A DNA stretch of 64,000 nt from positions 62,001-126,000 of the forward strand of contig NZ_QTQP01000006.1 of NCBI RefSeq assembly GCF_003854275.1. The letters are read 5' to 3'. The stretch is from Burkholderia sp. Bp8963 (GTDB lineage: Bacteria; Pseudomonadota; Gammaproteobacteria; Burkholderiales; Burkholderiaceae). The notes under the pieces are model-generated. The model ran no database searches. It saw only the letters and a list, made by a program, of their open reading frames with translations, and was not told where the DNA came from. This document shows, in pieces, positions 10,372 to 18,070 of the stretch. The translations under genes and the position numbers were made by a program. Numbering within the stretch: the first letter of the stretch is position 1; the number at the start of each line of letters is the position of its first letter.

Positions 10372-11274
10372 CTAGCCCCAGTAGCCGGGCCGTTCGTACG
10401 TATGCTTCAGGTAGTCGAGGAACAGCCGCACGCGCAGCGGCAAATGCCGGCGCTGCGGAAACACCGCGTGGATGCCGATCGGCGGCGCGGCAAACGCCTC
10501 GAGCACGCTGACGAGCCGGCCCGCGGCGATGTCCTCGCCGACTTCCCACCACGAGCGCCACGCGAGGCCGTGCCCGGCCAGGCACCACTCGTGCAGCACC
10601 GCGCCGTCCGAGCATTCCATCGTGCCGCTCACGCGGATCGACACGAGCTTGCCGTCCTCCTGGAACGCCCAGCCGCGCTGCTGGTTTGCATTGGCCGCGA
10701 GCGCGAGGCAGTTGTGCCGCGCGAGCTCCGCGAGCGTGGCCGGCGTGCCGCGCCGCGCGAGGTAAGCGGGCGACGCGACGCACACGCGGCGGTTCTCGCC
10801 GAGCTTCAGCGACACGAGCGACGAATCGGGCAGTTCGCCGAGCCTTACCGCACAGTCGAAGCCCTCGTTGACGAGGTCGACCATCCGGTCGGACAGGTCG
10901 AGCGTGACCGACACGTCCGGATGGGCGCAGCTGAACTCGGGCACGAGCGGCGCGACGTGCCGCCGGCCGAAGCCGGCCGGCGCGGAGATGCGCAGGTGTC
11001 CGCTCGCCTTCACGCCGCCCGCCGACACGCTCGCCTCCGCGTTCTGCATGTCGTTGATGACGCGCTGGCAGTCCTCGAGGAACGCCGACCCTTCGAACGT
11101 CAGCGTGAGCTTGCGCGTCGTGCGCACGAGCAGTTTTACGCCGAGCCGCTCCTCGAGCGCATCGAGGCGGCGGCCGATGATCGCGGGCGCGACGCCTTCC
11201 GCATGCGCAGCCGCCGACAGGCTGCCTTTCGCCGCAACCGCGGCGAAGGTTTCGATCTGTTTGAACCGGTCCAT
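10372..11274 (-). CDS. LysR-family transcriptional regulator
   Basis: A 300-residue LTTR. The winged HTH is at residues 1-60 (DRFKQIETFAAVAAKGSLSAAA... then RRLDALEERLGVKLLVRTTRKLTLT), followed by a periplasmic-binding-like effector domain (HLRISAPAGFGRRHVAPLVPEF onward) of the CrgA-like subtype. It is transcribed away from the haloacid dehalogenase gene with a 157-base divergent spacer, the usual LTTR arrangement. It may therefore regulate the dehalogenase and perhaps aceB; this is inference. Effector unknown. Confidence 0.9.
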   Translation of the reverse strand: MDRFKQIETFAAVAAKGSLSAAAHAEGVAPAIIGRRLDALEERLGVKLLVRTTRKLTLTFEGSAFLEDCQRVINDMQNAEASVSAGGVKASGHLRISAPAGFGRRHVAPLVPEFSCAHPDVSVTLDLSDRMVDLVNEGFDCAVRLGELPDSSLVSLKLGENRRVCVASPAYLARRGTPATLAELARHNCLALAANANQQRGWAFQEDGKLVSIRVSGTMECSDGAVLHEWCLAGHGLAWRSWWEVGEDIAAGRLVSVLEAFAAPPIGIHAVFPQRRHLPLRVRLFLDYLKHTYERPGYWG

Positions 11275-11431
11275 GAATCGTCCGGACAGCGGCAGCCGCC
11301 GGTCACATTGAATGAAGCAGCGACAGATTAGGTAGATGAAAGTAAAAGATCAAGTGATGTTTAGCGTCTTTTTTAGCACCGACGATCACGAATAGAATCG
11401 TTTCCGACCTCTGAAACTGGAGCGCAAGGCT
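11275..11431. promoter_or_regulatory. Divergent promoter region between the LysR gene and the dehalogenase
   Basis: The spacer has an AT-rich core (about 11325-11400) and a TAGAAT -10-like box at 11393-11398 pointing to the dehalogenase. LysR-type operators would be expected here; I see no unambiguous T-N11-A palindrome I would stake a call on. Confidence 0.4.
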
Positions 11432-12190
11432 ATGTCGGCCACAACGACACTCTCTCCCAATGCCATCCTCTTCGACGCATACGGCACGTTGTTCGACGTG
11501 CACGCGGTCATGGCCGCGGCGGAGCAGATGTACCCCGGTCAAGGGGAACGCTTGTCGCAGCTGTGGCGACGCAAGCAGATCGAATACTCGCAGCTGCGCA
11601 CGCTCGCCGATCCGGCCGGCGCCCGCTACCGCCCGTTCTGGGACGTCACGCTCGACGCGCTGCGGTTCGCCGCGCGCTCGCTCGGCCTCGCGCTCAACAG
11701 CGCTGCCGAGAAGCGCCTGATGGACGAATATGCGTGCCTGTCCACCTATCCCGACACGGTGCCCGTGCTGCGCAAGCTGCGCGCGCTCGACCCGCGTCCG
11801 CAGCTCGCGATCCTGTCGAACGGCAACCCGCAGATGCTCGACATCGCGGTGAAAAGCGCCGGCATGAACGGCCTGTTCGATCGCGTGCTGTCAGTCGACG
11901 CGGTACGCGCGTACAAGCCGTCCCCCGCCGCCTATGCGCTCGGCACCGCCGCGTTCGGGCCGAACCCGCGCGACATCGTATTCGTGTCGTCGAACGGCTG
12001 GGACGTAACGGGCGCCGCCTGGTTCGGCTACACGACGTTCTGGCTCAACCGCACGGGTGCCCCGGCCGAGGAGCTCGGCACGCCGCCCGACGGCACCGGC
12101 ACGGGCATGGCCGACCTGCTCGCTTTCCTCGCCACCCCGGCTCCGTCCGGCAGAAACGCAAGCCGCGCGCGCCCCGGCCCGGGCACGTAA
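11432..12190 (+). CDS. (S)-2-haloacid dehalogenase, HAD type II
   Basis: A 252-residue HAD hydrolase. The motifs are those of L-2-haloacid dehalogenases rather than phosphatases: nucleophile Asp15 in FDAYGTLFD, Arg46 in the RRKQIEYSQLR stretch, SNGNP (129-133), Lys162 in YKPSP, and SSNGWD (186-191). The family hydrolyses L-2-haloalkanoates to D-2-hydroxyacids; with monohaloacetate the product is glycolate. The C-terminal ~25 residues are low-complexity. It precedes aceB by 70 bases on the same strand, so the pair may be co-transcribed. Confidence 0.9.
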   Translation: MSATTTLSPNAILFDAYGTLFDVHAVMAAAEQMYPGQGERLSQLWRRKQIEYSQLRTLADPAGARYRPFWDVTLDALRFAARSLGLALNSAAEKRLMDEYACLSTYPDTVPVLRKLRALDPRPQLAILSNGNPQMLDIAVKSAGMNGLFDRVLSVDAVRAYKPSPAAYALGTAAFGPNPRDIVFVSSNGWDVTGAAWFGYTTFWLNRTGAPAEELGTPPDGTGTGMADLLAFLATPAPSGRNASRARPGPGT

Positions 12191-12260
12191 CGCACGCGTG
12201 GCTGCCGGCCACTTCCCCCTTCACCGAAACCGCAACTGACCGACCAAGGAGATTAGACTC

Positions 12261-13853
12261 ATGACCACCACGCTCACGCTGCCGCAAGGCATGGCGATTA
12301 CCGGCGAGATCCGTCCGGGCTACGAAGCAATCCTGACGCCCGAAGCGCTCGAACTCGTCGCGGCACTGCACCGCACGTTCGAGCCGCGCCGCCAGACCCT
12401 GCTGCAGGCACGTGCCGAGCGCACGGAGCGCCTCGACGCCGGCGAGCGCCCCGATTTCCTGGCTGAAACGAAGGCCATCCGCGAAGGCGACTGGAAGGTC
12501 GCGCCGCTGCCCGCCGACCTGCAATGCCGCCGCGTCGAGATTACCGGCCCGGTCGAGCGCAAGATGATCATCAACGCGCTGAACTCGGGCGCCGATTCGT
12601 ACATGACGGACTTCGAGGATTCGAACGCGCCGAGCTGGACGAACCAGATCGACGGCCAGATCAACCTGAAGGACGCGATTCGCCGCACGATCTCGCTCGA
12701 GCAGAACGGCAAGTCGTACAAGCTCAACGACAAGGTCGCGACGCTGATCGTGCGTCCGCGCGGCTGGCACCTCGACGAGAAGCACGTGACGGTCGACGGC
12801 CAGCGCGTGTCGGGCGGCATCTTCGACTTCGCGCTGTACCTGTTCCACAACGCGAAGGAACTGATCGCGCGCGGCTCGGGCCCGTACTTCTACCTGCCGA
12901 AGATGGAAAGCCATCTCGAGGCGCGCCTGTGGAACGACATCTTCGTCGCAGCGCAGGAACAGGTCGGCATCCCGCGCGGCACGATCCGCGCGACCGTGCT
13001 GATCGAGACGATCCTCGCCGCGTTCGAAATGGACGAGATCCTGTACGAACTGCGCGAACACAGCTCGGGCCTGAACGCCGGCCGCTGGGACTACATCTTC
13101 TCGGCGATCAAGAAGTTCAAGAGCGACCGCGACTTCTGCCTCGCGGAGCGCTCGAAGATCACGATGACGGTGCCGTTCATGCGCGCGTACGCGCTGCTGC
13201 TGCTGAAGACCTGCCACAAGCGCAACGCGCCGGCGATCGGCGGGATGAGCGCGCTGATCCCGATCAAGAACGATCCGGAAGCGAACGACAAGGCGATGGG
13301 CGGCGTGCGCTCGGACAAGCAGCGTGACGCGACCGACGGCTACGACGGCGGCTGGGTCGCGCACCCGGGCCTCGTGCCGATCGCGATGGAAGAGTTCGTC
13401 AAGGTGCTCGGCGACAAGCCGAACCAGATCGAGAAGCAGCGCGACGACGTGCAGGTCGAAGGCAAGAATCTGCTCGACTTCCAGCCGGAAGCGCCGATCA
13501 CCGAGGCCGGCCTGCGCAACAACATCAACGTCGGCATTCATTACCTCGGCGCCTGGCTCGCGGGCAATGGCTGCGTGCCGATCCACAACCTGATGGAAGA
13601 CGCGGCGACGGCCGAAATCTCCCGCTCGCAGGTGTGGCAGTGGATCCGCTCGCCGAAGGGCGTGCTCGACGACGGCCGCAAGGTGACGGCTGAACTCGTG
13701 CGCGGCTACGCGAAGACCGAGCTCGAGAACGTGAAGCAGTCGGTCGGCGGCGACACGCATCCGTACGAGCGTGCTGCGGCGATCTTCGAGCAGATGTCGA
13801 CGTCGGAAGGCTTCACCGAATTCCTGACGCTGCCGCTTTACGAGGAAATCTGA
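12261..13853 (+). CDS. aceB: Malate synthase A
   Basis: Second glyoxylate-shunt enzyme: condenses glyoxylate with acetyl-CoA to malate. The 530-residue length is that of isoform A (~530), not the ~720-residue isoform G. Family segments are clear: [25 protein letters not shown], a [15 protein letters not shown] acetyl-CoA/glyoxylate core, [33 protein letters not shown] and the C-terminal [21 protein letters not shown] strong Shine-Dalgarno AAGGAG lies 11 bases before the ATG. A bidirectional terminator follows. Confidence 0.97.
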   Translation: MTTTLTLPQGMAITGEIRPGYEAILTPEALELVAALHRTFEPRRQTLLQARAERTERLDAGERPDFLAETKAIREGDWKVAPLPADLQCRRVEITGPVERKMIINALNSGADSYMTDFEDSNAPSWTNQIDGQINLKDAIRRTISLEQNGKSYKLNDKVATLIVRPRGWHLDEKHVTVDGQRVSGGIFDFALYLFHNAKELIARGSGPYFYLPKMESHLEARLWNDIFVAAQEQVGIPRGTIRATVLIETILAAFEMDEILYELREHSSGLNAGRWDYIFSAIKKFKSDRDFCLAERSKITMTVPFMRAYALLLLKTCHKRNAPAIGGMSALIPIKNDPEANDKAMGGVRSDKQRDATDGYDGGWVAHPGLVPIAMEEFVKVLGDKPNQIEKQRDDVQVEGKNLLDFQPEAPITEAGLRNNINVGIHYLGAWLAGNGCVPIHNLMEDAATAEISRSQVWQWIRSPKGVLDDGRKVTAELVRGYAKTELENVKQSVGGDTHPYERAAAIFEQMSTSEGFTEFLTLPLYEEI

Positions 13854-13958
13854 TCGAGCGGGTCAGGTGCGGCCGGTCAGGTGCGGCCTGCCGTGTTCGG
13901 CCGACCCCGCACGGCGACGCGAAGCGCGGTCGGCTTCGCGTCGCGGCCCGATGCGATG

Positions 13959-13997
13959 AAAAAAGGCGCGCTGCGAACCGAATCGCAGCGCGCCTTT
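13959..13997. terminator. Bidirectional terminator between aceB and the cyclotransferase gene
   Basis: A perfect 12-bp stem (GGCGCGCTGCGA at 13965-13976 against TCGCAGCGCGCC at 13983-13994) is flanked by six A residues on the left and TTT on the right. It can end transcripts arriving from both sides, the leftward one (minus-strand gene at 14020-14439) more strongly. Confidence 0.85.
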
Positions 13998-14019
13998 CGT
14001 TTATGTACGGCGATGATCG

Positions 14020-14439
14020 TTACGCGCACAGGCGTTTGCGCTCCCGCCGATGCTGGACCCAGTCGCCCGACGCGATGCGCAGCTTGTCCGACACAGCGTG
14101 CGCCGCGACCGGGTAATACAGGCACGCATACTGCCGGCCGCCGAGTTCGAGCGTCACCGTCTCGGGCTTGAACAGGCTGTCGACGCCCGGATAGACACGC
14201 TCGATCTCGTCGAGCACGGGCACGAGCCGCTCGTCGACTTCATACACGTCGCCCCAGACCAGCGTCTTGCCGTCGGCCGCGGCGACCATCCCCGGGTAAG
14301 AGCCGAAATCGTACAGTTCGCCCGGCAGCGCAGCGGCGCCGACGAGCGTCGGCGCGGCGATGCCGTGCCGCACTGCCGCGTTGCCGATATCGTTGGCTTC
14401 TCCCGCTCTCAACGTGCCATAGACGAATACGTAGCGCAT
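14020..14439 (-). CDS. Gamma-glutamylcyclotransferase-like (AIG2/YtfP family) protein
   Basis: A 139-residue protein with the family opening FVYGTLRAGEAN, the PGELYDFGSYPGMV segment and the VYEVDERLVPVLDEIERVYPG region containing the conserved catalytic glutamate of this fold. Members include gamma-glutamylamine cyclotransferases and enzymes of unknown substrate such as YtfP; the reaction cannot be named from sequence. Start at 14439 with GGAG upstream. It is downstream of and co-directional with the rraA-like gene (35-base gap), so probably an operon. Confidence 0.85.
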   Translation of the reverse strand: MRYVFVYGTLRAGEANDIGNAAVRHGIAAPTLVGAAALPGELYDFGSYPGMVAAADGKTLVWGDVYEVDERLVPVLDEIERVYPGVDSLFKPETVTLELGGRQYACLYYPVAAHAVSDKLRIASGDWVQHRRERKRLCA

Positions 14440-14474
14440 CGTGTTTCTCCTTCTTCGATTCGTGTGTTGCCGTA

Positions 14475-14969
14475 TCAGGTCAACGGCGTCGCGCTGACGA
14501 GCACGCCGTCCTCGTCGACGTAGATCCATTCGCCGGGTGCGATACGCGTGCCCAGCACCGTGACGGGAATGTCCCGCTCGCCGGCGCCGCGCTTGTCGCT
14601 CTTGCGCGGATGCGTCGCGAGCGCCAGCACGCCGACGTTGCACGCACGCAGTTCCGCCGCGTCGCGCACGCATCCGTAGACCACGATGCCGGCCCAATGG
14701 TTCTTCTCGGCCAGCGCGCCAAGGTTGCCGCCGACGAGCGCGCAACGCTGGCTGCCGCCGCCGTCGACGACCAGCACGCGGCCGGCGCCGTCCTGCTCGA
14801 GCGTCGCGCGCACGAGCGAGTTGTCCTCGAACAGCTTGAGCGTCGCTGCGGGCCCCGCGAAACGCGCGGCGCCGCCGTACGGGCGCAGCGCCGGCTCGAG
14901 CACGCGCAGGGTGCCGGCAGCGAGCTGGTCTTCATGGGCATCGCAGAGATCGGTTGTTGCAAACGTCAT
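14475..14969 (-). CDS. rraA: RraA-like protein (regulator of RNase E activity A family)
   Basis: A 164-residue protein aligning end to end with Rra[12 protein letters not shown] at the start, [43 protein letters not shown] in the middle and [28 protein letters not shown] toward the end. E. coli RraA binds and inhibits RNase E. Relatives with the G-x3-N/D pattern are 4-hydroxy-4-methyl-2-oxoglutarate/oxaloacetate aldolases. This short form keeps [18 protein letters not shown] and CVRDAAELR, so an aldolase activity is an alternative. Confidence 0.85.
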   Translation of the reverse strand: MTFATTDLCDAHEDQLAAGTLRVLEPALRPYGGAARFAGPAATLKLFEDNSLVRATLEQDGAGRVLVVDGGGSQRCALVGGNLGALAEKNHWAGIVVYGCVRDAAELRACNVGVLALATHPRKSDKRGAGERDIPVTVLGTRIAPGEWIYVDEDGVLVSATPLT

Positions 14970-15195
14970 GTCATCGGCTCCTGTCGACCGGTCTTGTCGC
15001 TTCAGCGCTTAGACCGGTCCCATGCTTCGCGGACGACCAGGGTGTGCGCCATCGCTCGGACTCTGTCCGAAGCTTTGCGGCCCGGTCCCATACAAAATTC
15101 ATTTGAAGCGTGCATTATCGATCGAAAAAACCGCCGCGTGCGCTCACACGGCCCCTTCTACAATAGCGGCATCGCCGCCGCGCGCCCGAACATCC

Positions 15196-16089
15196 ATGAA
15201 TTCGTCCGCCCACGCCGACGCATCCTCCCATTACGACGTCATCGACATCCCGCCTGAATTCGCGCCGACGCCCGTCCACCCGATGCGCGTGCGCGCGCGC
15301 CAGCTCGCCGCCAGCGTGCGCATACCGCGCCACACGCATGCGTGGGCGCAGCTCGCATATGCATCGCGCGGCGTGCTGCGCGTGGCGACGGCCGGCACGA
15401 CATGGATGGTGCCGCCGTCGCGCGCGATCTGGGTGCCGCCGCACGTGACGCACGAAGTCGTGATCGTCGAGGAAGCGTATCTGCGCACGCTGTACATCGA
15501 CGAGTCGATCGTGCCGGGCGGGCTCGACGCATGCCGTGTCGTCGAAGTGACGGGATTGCTGCGCGAGCTGATCGTCGCACTCGATGCGCGCGACCTGAGC
15601 GCGACCCGCGAACGCATGCTCTGCGGGCTCGTGCTCGACGAAATCGGTCACGCCGAGCCGCTGCCGCTCGCGGTGCCGATGCCCGAAGAGAAGCGGTTGC
15701 GCACGCTGTGCGAGGCGGTGCTTGCGCAGCCCGCGCATGCGGAGTCGCTCGAGCACTGGGCGAGCGAGGTTGGCGCGAGTACGCGCACGATTTCACGACT
15801 GTTCAAGCAGGAACTGGGGGTGAGCTTCTCGCAATGGCGGCAGCAGGCGCTGCTCGCGCGCGCGATTCCGCTGCTCAACCAGGGGCGCCCGCTGTCGCAT
15901 ATCGCGCGCGAACTCGGCTACCAGAGCCAGAGCGCGTTTTCCGCGATGTTCCGGCGCGCGTTCGGCGAAAGCCCCCGCGCGTTCATGCTGCGTGGTCACG
16001 AACACCGCGGTGCGGAGGGCCTGACGACCGAGGACGGTGCACGCGACACGCCGCCGGACGCCGGCGACGCGAACGGTACGCCGACCTGA
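15196..16089 (+). CDS. AraC-family transcriptional regulator
   Basis: A 297-residue regulator. An N-terminal cupin sensor holds HTHAWAQLAYASRGVLRV (about residues 41-58) and WVPPHVTHEV. The C-terminal double helix-turn-helix has ASTRTISRLFKQELGVSFSQWRQQ and ARELGYQSQSAFSAMFRRAFGESPRAFM. The ATG at 15196 begins MNSSAHADASSHYDV; the frame is open 58 codons upstream, but that part is not conserved-looking and overlaps the likely promoter. It is the NimR/YidL-like subtype often controlling an adjacent exporter, but none is adjacent here. Target unknown. Confidence 0.88.
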   Translation: MNSSAHADASSHYDVIDIPPEFAPTPVHPMRVRARQLAASVRIPRHTHAWAQLAYASRGVLRVATAGTTWMVPPSRAIWVPPHVTHEVVIVEEAYLRTLYIDESIVPGGLDACRVVEVTGLLRELIVALDARDLSATRERMLCGLVLDEIGHAEPLPLAVPMPEEKRLRTLCEAVLAQPAHAESLEHWASEVGASTRTISRLFKQELGVSFSQWRQQALLARAIPLLNQGRPLSHIARELGYQSQSAFSAMFRRAFGESPRAFMLRGHEHRGAEGLTTEDGARDTPPDAGDANGTPT

Positions 16090-16113
16090 CGACCTGACAC
16101 CTGAGCCAGCGCG

Positions 16114-16578
16114 TCAGACCGGGCGCACCATGTGGCGGATCGAACCGAGCTGCGCGAGCCGCGATCCGGCGACGCGATAACCCATGCGCAGGTAGAGCCG
16201 CGCGGCCGGATTGTCGACGAACACGCGCAACTGCAGCTCGTTCAATCCGCGCGCCTTCGCCCAGCGGTGCGACATCTCGAGCAGATAGGTGCCGGCGCCA
16301 TGCCCGCGATGGCCGGCTGCGATCTGCACATCGCGGATATGCAGCGAGTCGCCCTCTTCCGTTACGCGCAGTACGCCGATGCGCTCGCCGTCGGCCTCGA
16401 GAATGAAATTTTCCGATTCGCGCCAGCTCGCGTAGAACAGGTCGCTGCGCCATACGAGCCCGTGACGCTTGTAATAGCCGCCCATGTTGCCGTGCGTCAG
16501 CGCTTCGGCAAACGGGAAATCGCCAGGCTCCGCGGGACGGAGCTGATACAGGATTCGCAGGTCGGTGGGATCGAGCAT
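16114..16578 (-). CDS. GNAT-family N-acetyltransferase
   Basis: A 154-residue acetyltransferase with the acetyl-CoA loop AAGHRGHGAGTYLLE and the downstream LQLRVFVDNPAARLYLRMGYR typical of GNAT enzymes. The HGNMGGYYKRHG and FILEADGERIGVLRV segments place it among small uncharacterised GNATs. The start at 16578 is the first ATG of the conserved region. It lies downstream of the tRNA cluster and converges on the AraC gene (24 bases between stops). Substrate unknown. Confidence 0.88.
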   Translation of the reverse strand: MLDPTDLRILYQLRPAEPGDFPFAEALTHGNMGGYYKRHGLVWRSDLFYASWRESENFILEADGERIGVLRVTEEGDSLHIRDVQIAAGHRGHGAGTYLLEMSHRWAKARGLNELQLRVFVDNPAARLYLRMGYRVAGSRLAQLGSIRHMVRPV

Positions 16579-16684
16579 CGCACGATGATCAAGGGCGCAT
16601 TTCGCCACGATAGCGCAGTCCGGCCCGGATGCAATCGCGATTTTCGCGCATTGTCTGGCGAAGAAACGAAGATGCCCGCACAAG

Positions 16685-16762
16685 GCGGGCACGAACGCGC
16701 TACAAACGAAAATGCCCGCACGAGGCGGGCATTTTCTTTTTTGGCGGAGCGGACGGGACTCG
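16685..16762. repeat. 78-bp direct repeat, copy 1 (tRNA-Asp 3' end plus terminator)
   Basis: Identical over all 78 bases to 16865-16942. It contains the hairpin terminator and the last 21 bases of a tRNA-Asp(GTC) gene on the minus strand, from the CCA-encoding TGG at 16742. Homology to the tRNA stops after 16762. The exact identity implies a recent duplication or gene conversion. Confidence 0.95.
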
Positions 16763-16849
16763 CCCACATCCTGCCGGCCGCGGATGCGCGTGCACGCGCA
16801 TCCCTTCGAGTCCCGCCGGAAGCCGCGCAGGCGGCTTCCTCCGCTCCGC
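16742..16849 (-). repeat. tRNA-Asp-derived inverted-repeat element (tRNA-like structure)
   Basis: Three nested or adjacent stems are visible. Outer stem: GCGGAGCGGA (16744-16753) with TCCGCTCCGC (16840-16849). Inner stem: CGGGACTCG (16754-16762) with CGAGTCCCG (16807-16815), enclosing a 22-base perfect palindrome at 16782-16803. Third stem: GGAAGCCGC (16818-16826) with GCGGCTTCC (16831-16839). Read on the minus strand it has the tRNA-Asp acceptor stem, a G discriminator and an encoded CCA (16744-16742), but no anticodon arm I can recognise. It is either a decayed, rearranged tRNA copy or a small structured repeat; expression is unknown. Confidence 0.7.
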
Positions 16850-16864
16850 AGCCAGTGCCCGCCA

Positions 16865-16942
16865 GCGGGCACGAACGCGCTACAAACGAAAATGCCCGCA
16901 CGAGGCGGGCATTTTCTTTTTTGGCGGAGCGGACGGGACTCG
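16865..16942. repeat. 78-bp direct repeat, copy 2 (overlaps the intact tRNA-Asp)
   Basis: Same 78 bases as 16685-16762, offset by exactly 180 bases. In this copy the tRNA-Asp gene continues intact beyond 16942. Confidence 0.95.
16890..16921 (-). terminator. Terminator downstream of tRNA-Asp copy 1
   Basis: AAAATGCCCGC and GCGGGCATTTT form a long stem around an ACGAG-type loop, immediately after the tRNA in its direction of transcription. T-rich flanks occur on both sides, so it can act in both directions. The same hairpin is repeated at 16710-16741. Confidence 0.8.
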
Positions 16943-16998
16943 AACCCGCGACCCCCGGCGTGACAGGCCGGTATTCTAACCGACTGAACTACCGCTCC
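16922..16998 (-). tRNA. tRNA-Asp(GTC), copy 1
   Basis: A complete cloverleaf of 77 bases with encoded CCA (TGG at 16922-16924 on the plus strand). Acceptor GGAGCGG/CCGCTCC; anticodon stem CCGGC/GCCGG around loop CTGTCAC gives anticodon GTC; T loop TTCGAGT. Last tRNA of the cluster. Confidence 0.97.
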
Positions 16999-17071
16999 AG
17001 TCTTGCTTCTTGCCTGGCAGGCGTCGGTCGCTTCCTGCCGGCGCATCGTTTGTTCGAACGACGCCGAAATC

Positions 17072-17147
17072 TGGCGTCCCCTAGGGGATTCGAACCCCTG
17101 TACTCACCGTGAAAGGGTGATGTCCTAGGCCTCTAGACGAAGGGGAC
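17072..17147 (-). tRNA. tRNA-Glu(TTC), copy 1
   Basis: A 76-base cloverleaf with encoded CCA: acceptor GTCCCCT/AGGGGAC, anticodon loop CTTTCAC (TTC), T loop TTCGAAT. It is identical to two further copies at exactly 297-base intervals. It is downstream of gltX, which charges it. Confidence 0.97.
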
Positions 17148-17174
17148 AACGTACTGCCTACATCTCTAATACAA

Positions 17175-17206
17175 AAGCCCGCTCAAATGACGTCTTGAAC
17201 GGGCTT
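17175..17206 (-). terminator. Hairpin after tRNA-Asp copy 2
   Basis: AAGCCCGCTCAA (17175-17186) and TTGAACGGGCTT (17195-17206) pair with one mismatch. On the minus strand the stem ends in TTTTGTATT, an intrinsic-terminator shape inside the tRNA cluster. Confidence 0.6.
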
Positions 17207-17211
17207 CGTTC

Positions 17212-17288
17212 TGGCGGAGCGGACGGGGCTCGAACCCGCGACCCCCGGCGTGACAGGCCGGTATTCTAACCAACTGAACTACCGCTCC
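17212..17288 (-). tRNA. tRNA-Asp(GTC), copy 2
   Basis: 77 bases with encoded CCA and anticodon GTC. It differs from copies 1 and 3 at two positions, one in the D loop (GTTGG for GTCGG) and one in the T loop (TTCGAGC for TTCGAGT). Both are unpaired sites, so the fold is intact. Confidence 0.96.
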
Positions 17289-17368
17289 AGCTTTCTGCAC
17301 CCTGACCCGCAGACGTCGATGACACTTCTGCAAGCCTTGCGACACTTCCAACGAAACGCCGCTGAATC

Positions 17369-17444
17369 TGGCGTCCCCTAGGGGATTCGAACCCCTGTAC
17401 TCACCGTGAAAGGGTGATGTCCTAGGCCTCTAGACGAAGGGGAC
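17369..17444 (-). tRNA. tRNA-Glu(TTC), copy 2
   Basis: 76 bases, sequence identical to the copies at 17072 and 17666, encoded CCA, anticodon TTC. Confidence 0.97.
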
Positions 17445-17471
17445 AACGTACTGCTTACACCTTTAATACAA

Positions 17472-17502
17472 AAGCCCGCTCAAAAACGTCTTGAACGGGC
17501 TT
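17472..17502 (-). terminator. Hairpin after tRNA-Asp copy 3
   Basis: AAGCCCGCTCAA (17472-17483) with TTGAACGGGCTT (17491-17502), the same element as at 17175-17206 but with a slightly shorter loop. It ends in TTTTGTATT on the minus strand. Confidence 0.6.
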
Positions 17503-17507
17503 CGTTC

Positions 17508-17584
17508 TGGCGGAGCGGACGGGACTCGAACCCGCGACCCCCGGCGTGACAGGCCGGTATTCTAACCGACTGAACTACCGCTCC
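17508..17584 (-). tRNA. tRNA-Asp(GTC), copy 3
   Basis: 77 bases, identical to copy 1, encoded CCA, anticodon GTC in loop CTGTCAC. Confidence 0.97.
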
Positions 17585-17665
17585 AGCTTTCTGCACCCTA
17601 ACCCGCAGGACGTCGGTTACGTTCCCGCAAGCTTTGCGACACTTCCAACGAAACGCCGCTGAATC

Positions 17666-17741
17666 TGGCGTCCCCTAGGGGATTCGAACCCCTGTACTCA
17701 CCGTGAAAGGGTGATGTCCTAGGCCTCTAGACGAAGGGGAC
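17666..17741 (-). tRNA. tRNA-Glu(TTC), copy 3
   Basis: 76 bases, identical to the other two tRNA-Glu genes. It is the first Glu gene in the direction of transcription and is preceded by an AT-rich spacer (17742-17877) that could hold a promoter. Confidence 0.97.
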
Positions 17742-17877
17742 AAAATCTTTTCAGATCTGTCTGACTTACGCTATTAATTTTTCATCAACAGCGAAGGCCG
17801 AAATTCTAACTGCTTTAAATCGTTTTGTGAAGCATTTTTTAACTACCCTGCTTCGCGAAGCGATTTGTTTGTTCTGT

Positions 17878-17953
<76 letters not shown>

Positions 17954-18031
17954 TTGCAGAACAGAAATGAGATTATATGGACCAACTTTGAGCTTGTAAA
18001 TACCCTTTTTGCGATTCGAGCAAAATTTTTT

Positions 18032-18057
18032 GCGAAGCCGCCCTCCGACGGCTTCGC
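18032..18057 (-). terminator. Hairpin after gltX
   Basis: A 9-bp stem (GCGAAGCCG at 18032-18040 with CGGCTTCGC at 18049-18057) lies 14 bases after the gltX stop. On the minus strand it is followed by AAAAAATTTT rather than a pure T run, so termination may be partial and read-through into the tRNAs is possible. Confidence 0.45.
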
Positions 18058-18070
18058 GAATACTCGAACC

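Larger units (their letters stand above)
16579..16921. other. Repeat-rich spacer between the GNAT gene and tRNA-Asp
   Basis: No protein gene is supported. The spacer contains three copies or relics of a GCCCGC/GCGGGC terminator hairpin (around 16673-16690, 16711-16735 and 16891-16915), an 8-bp inverted repeat at 16855-16872, and the tRNA-Asp-derived structured element described separately. Confidence 0.75.

Noticed and set aside
16685-16942. Phage or genomic-island attachment site at tRNA-Asp
   Set aside because: A duplicated tRNA 3' end is a classic att signature, but there is no integrase or island between or beside the copies; only 180 bases separate them.
16740-17760. CRISPR array
   Set aside because: The spaced repeats are tRNA genes and terminator hairpins; repeat units are far too long and there are no variable spacers.
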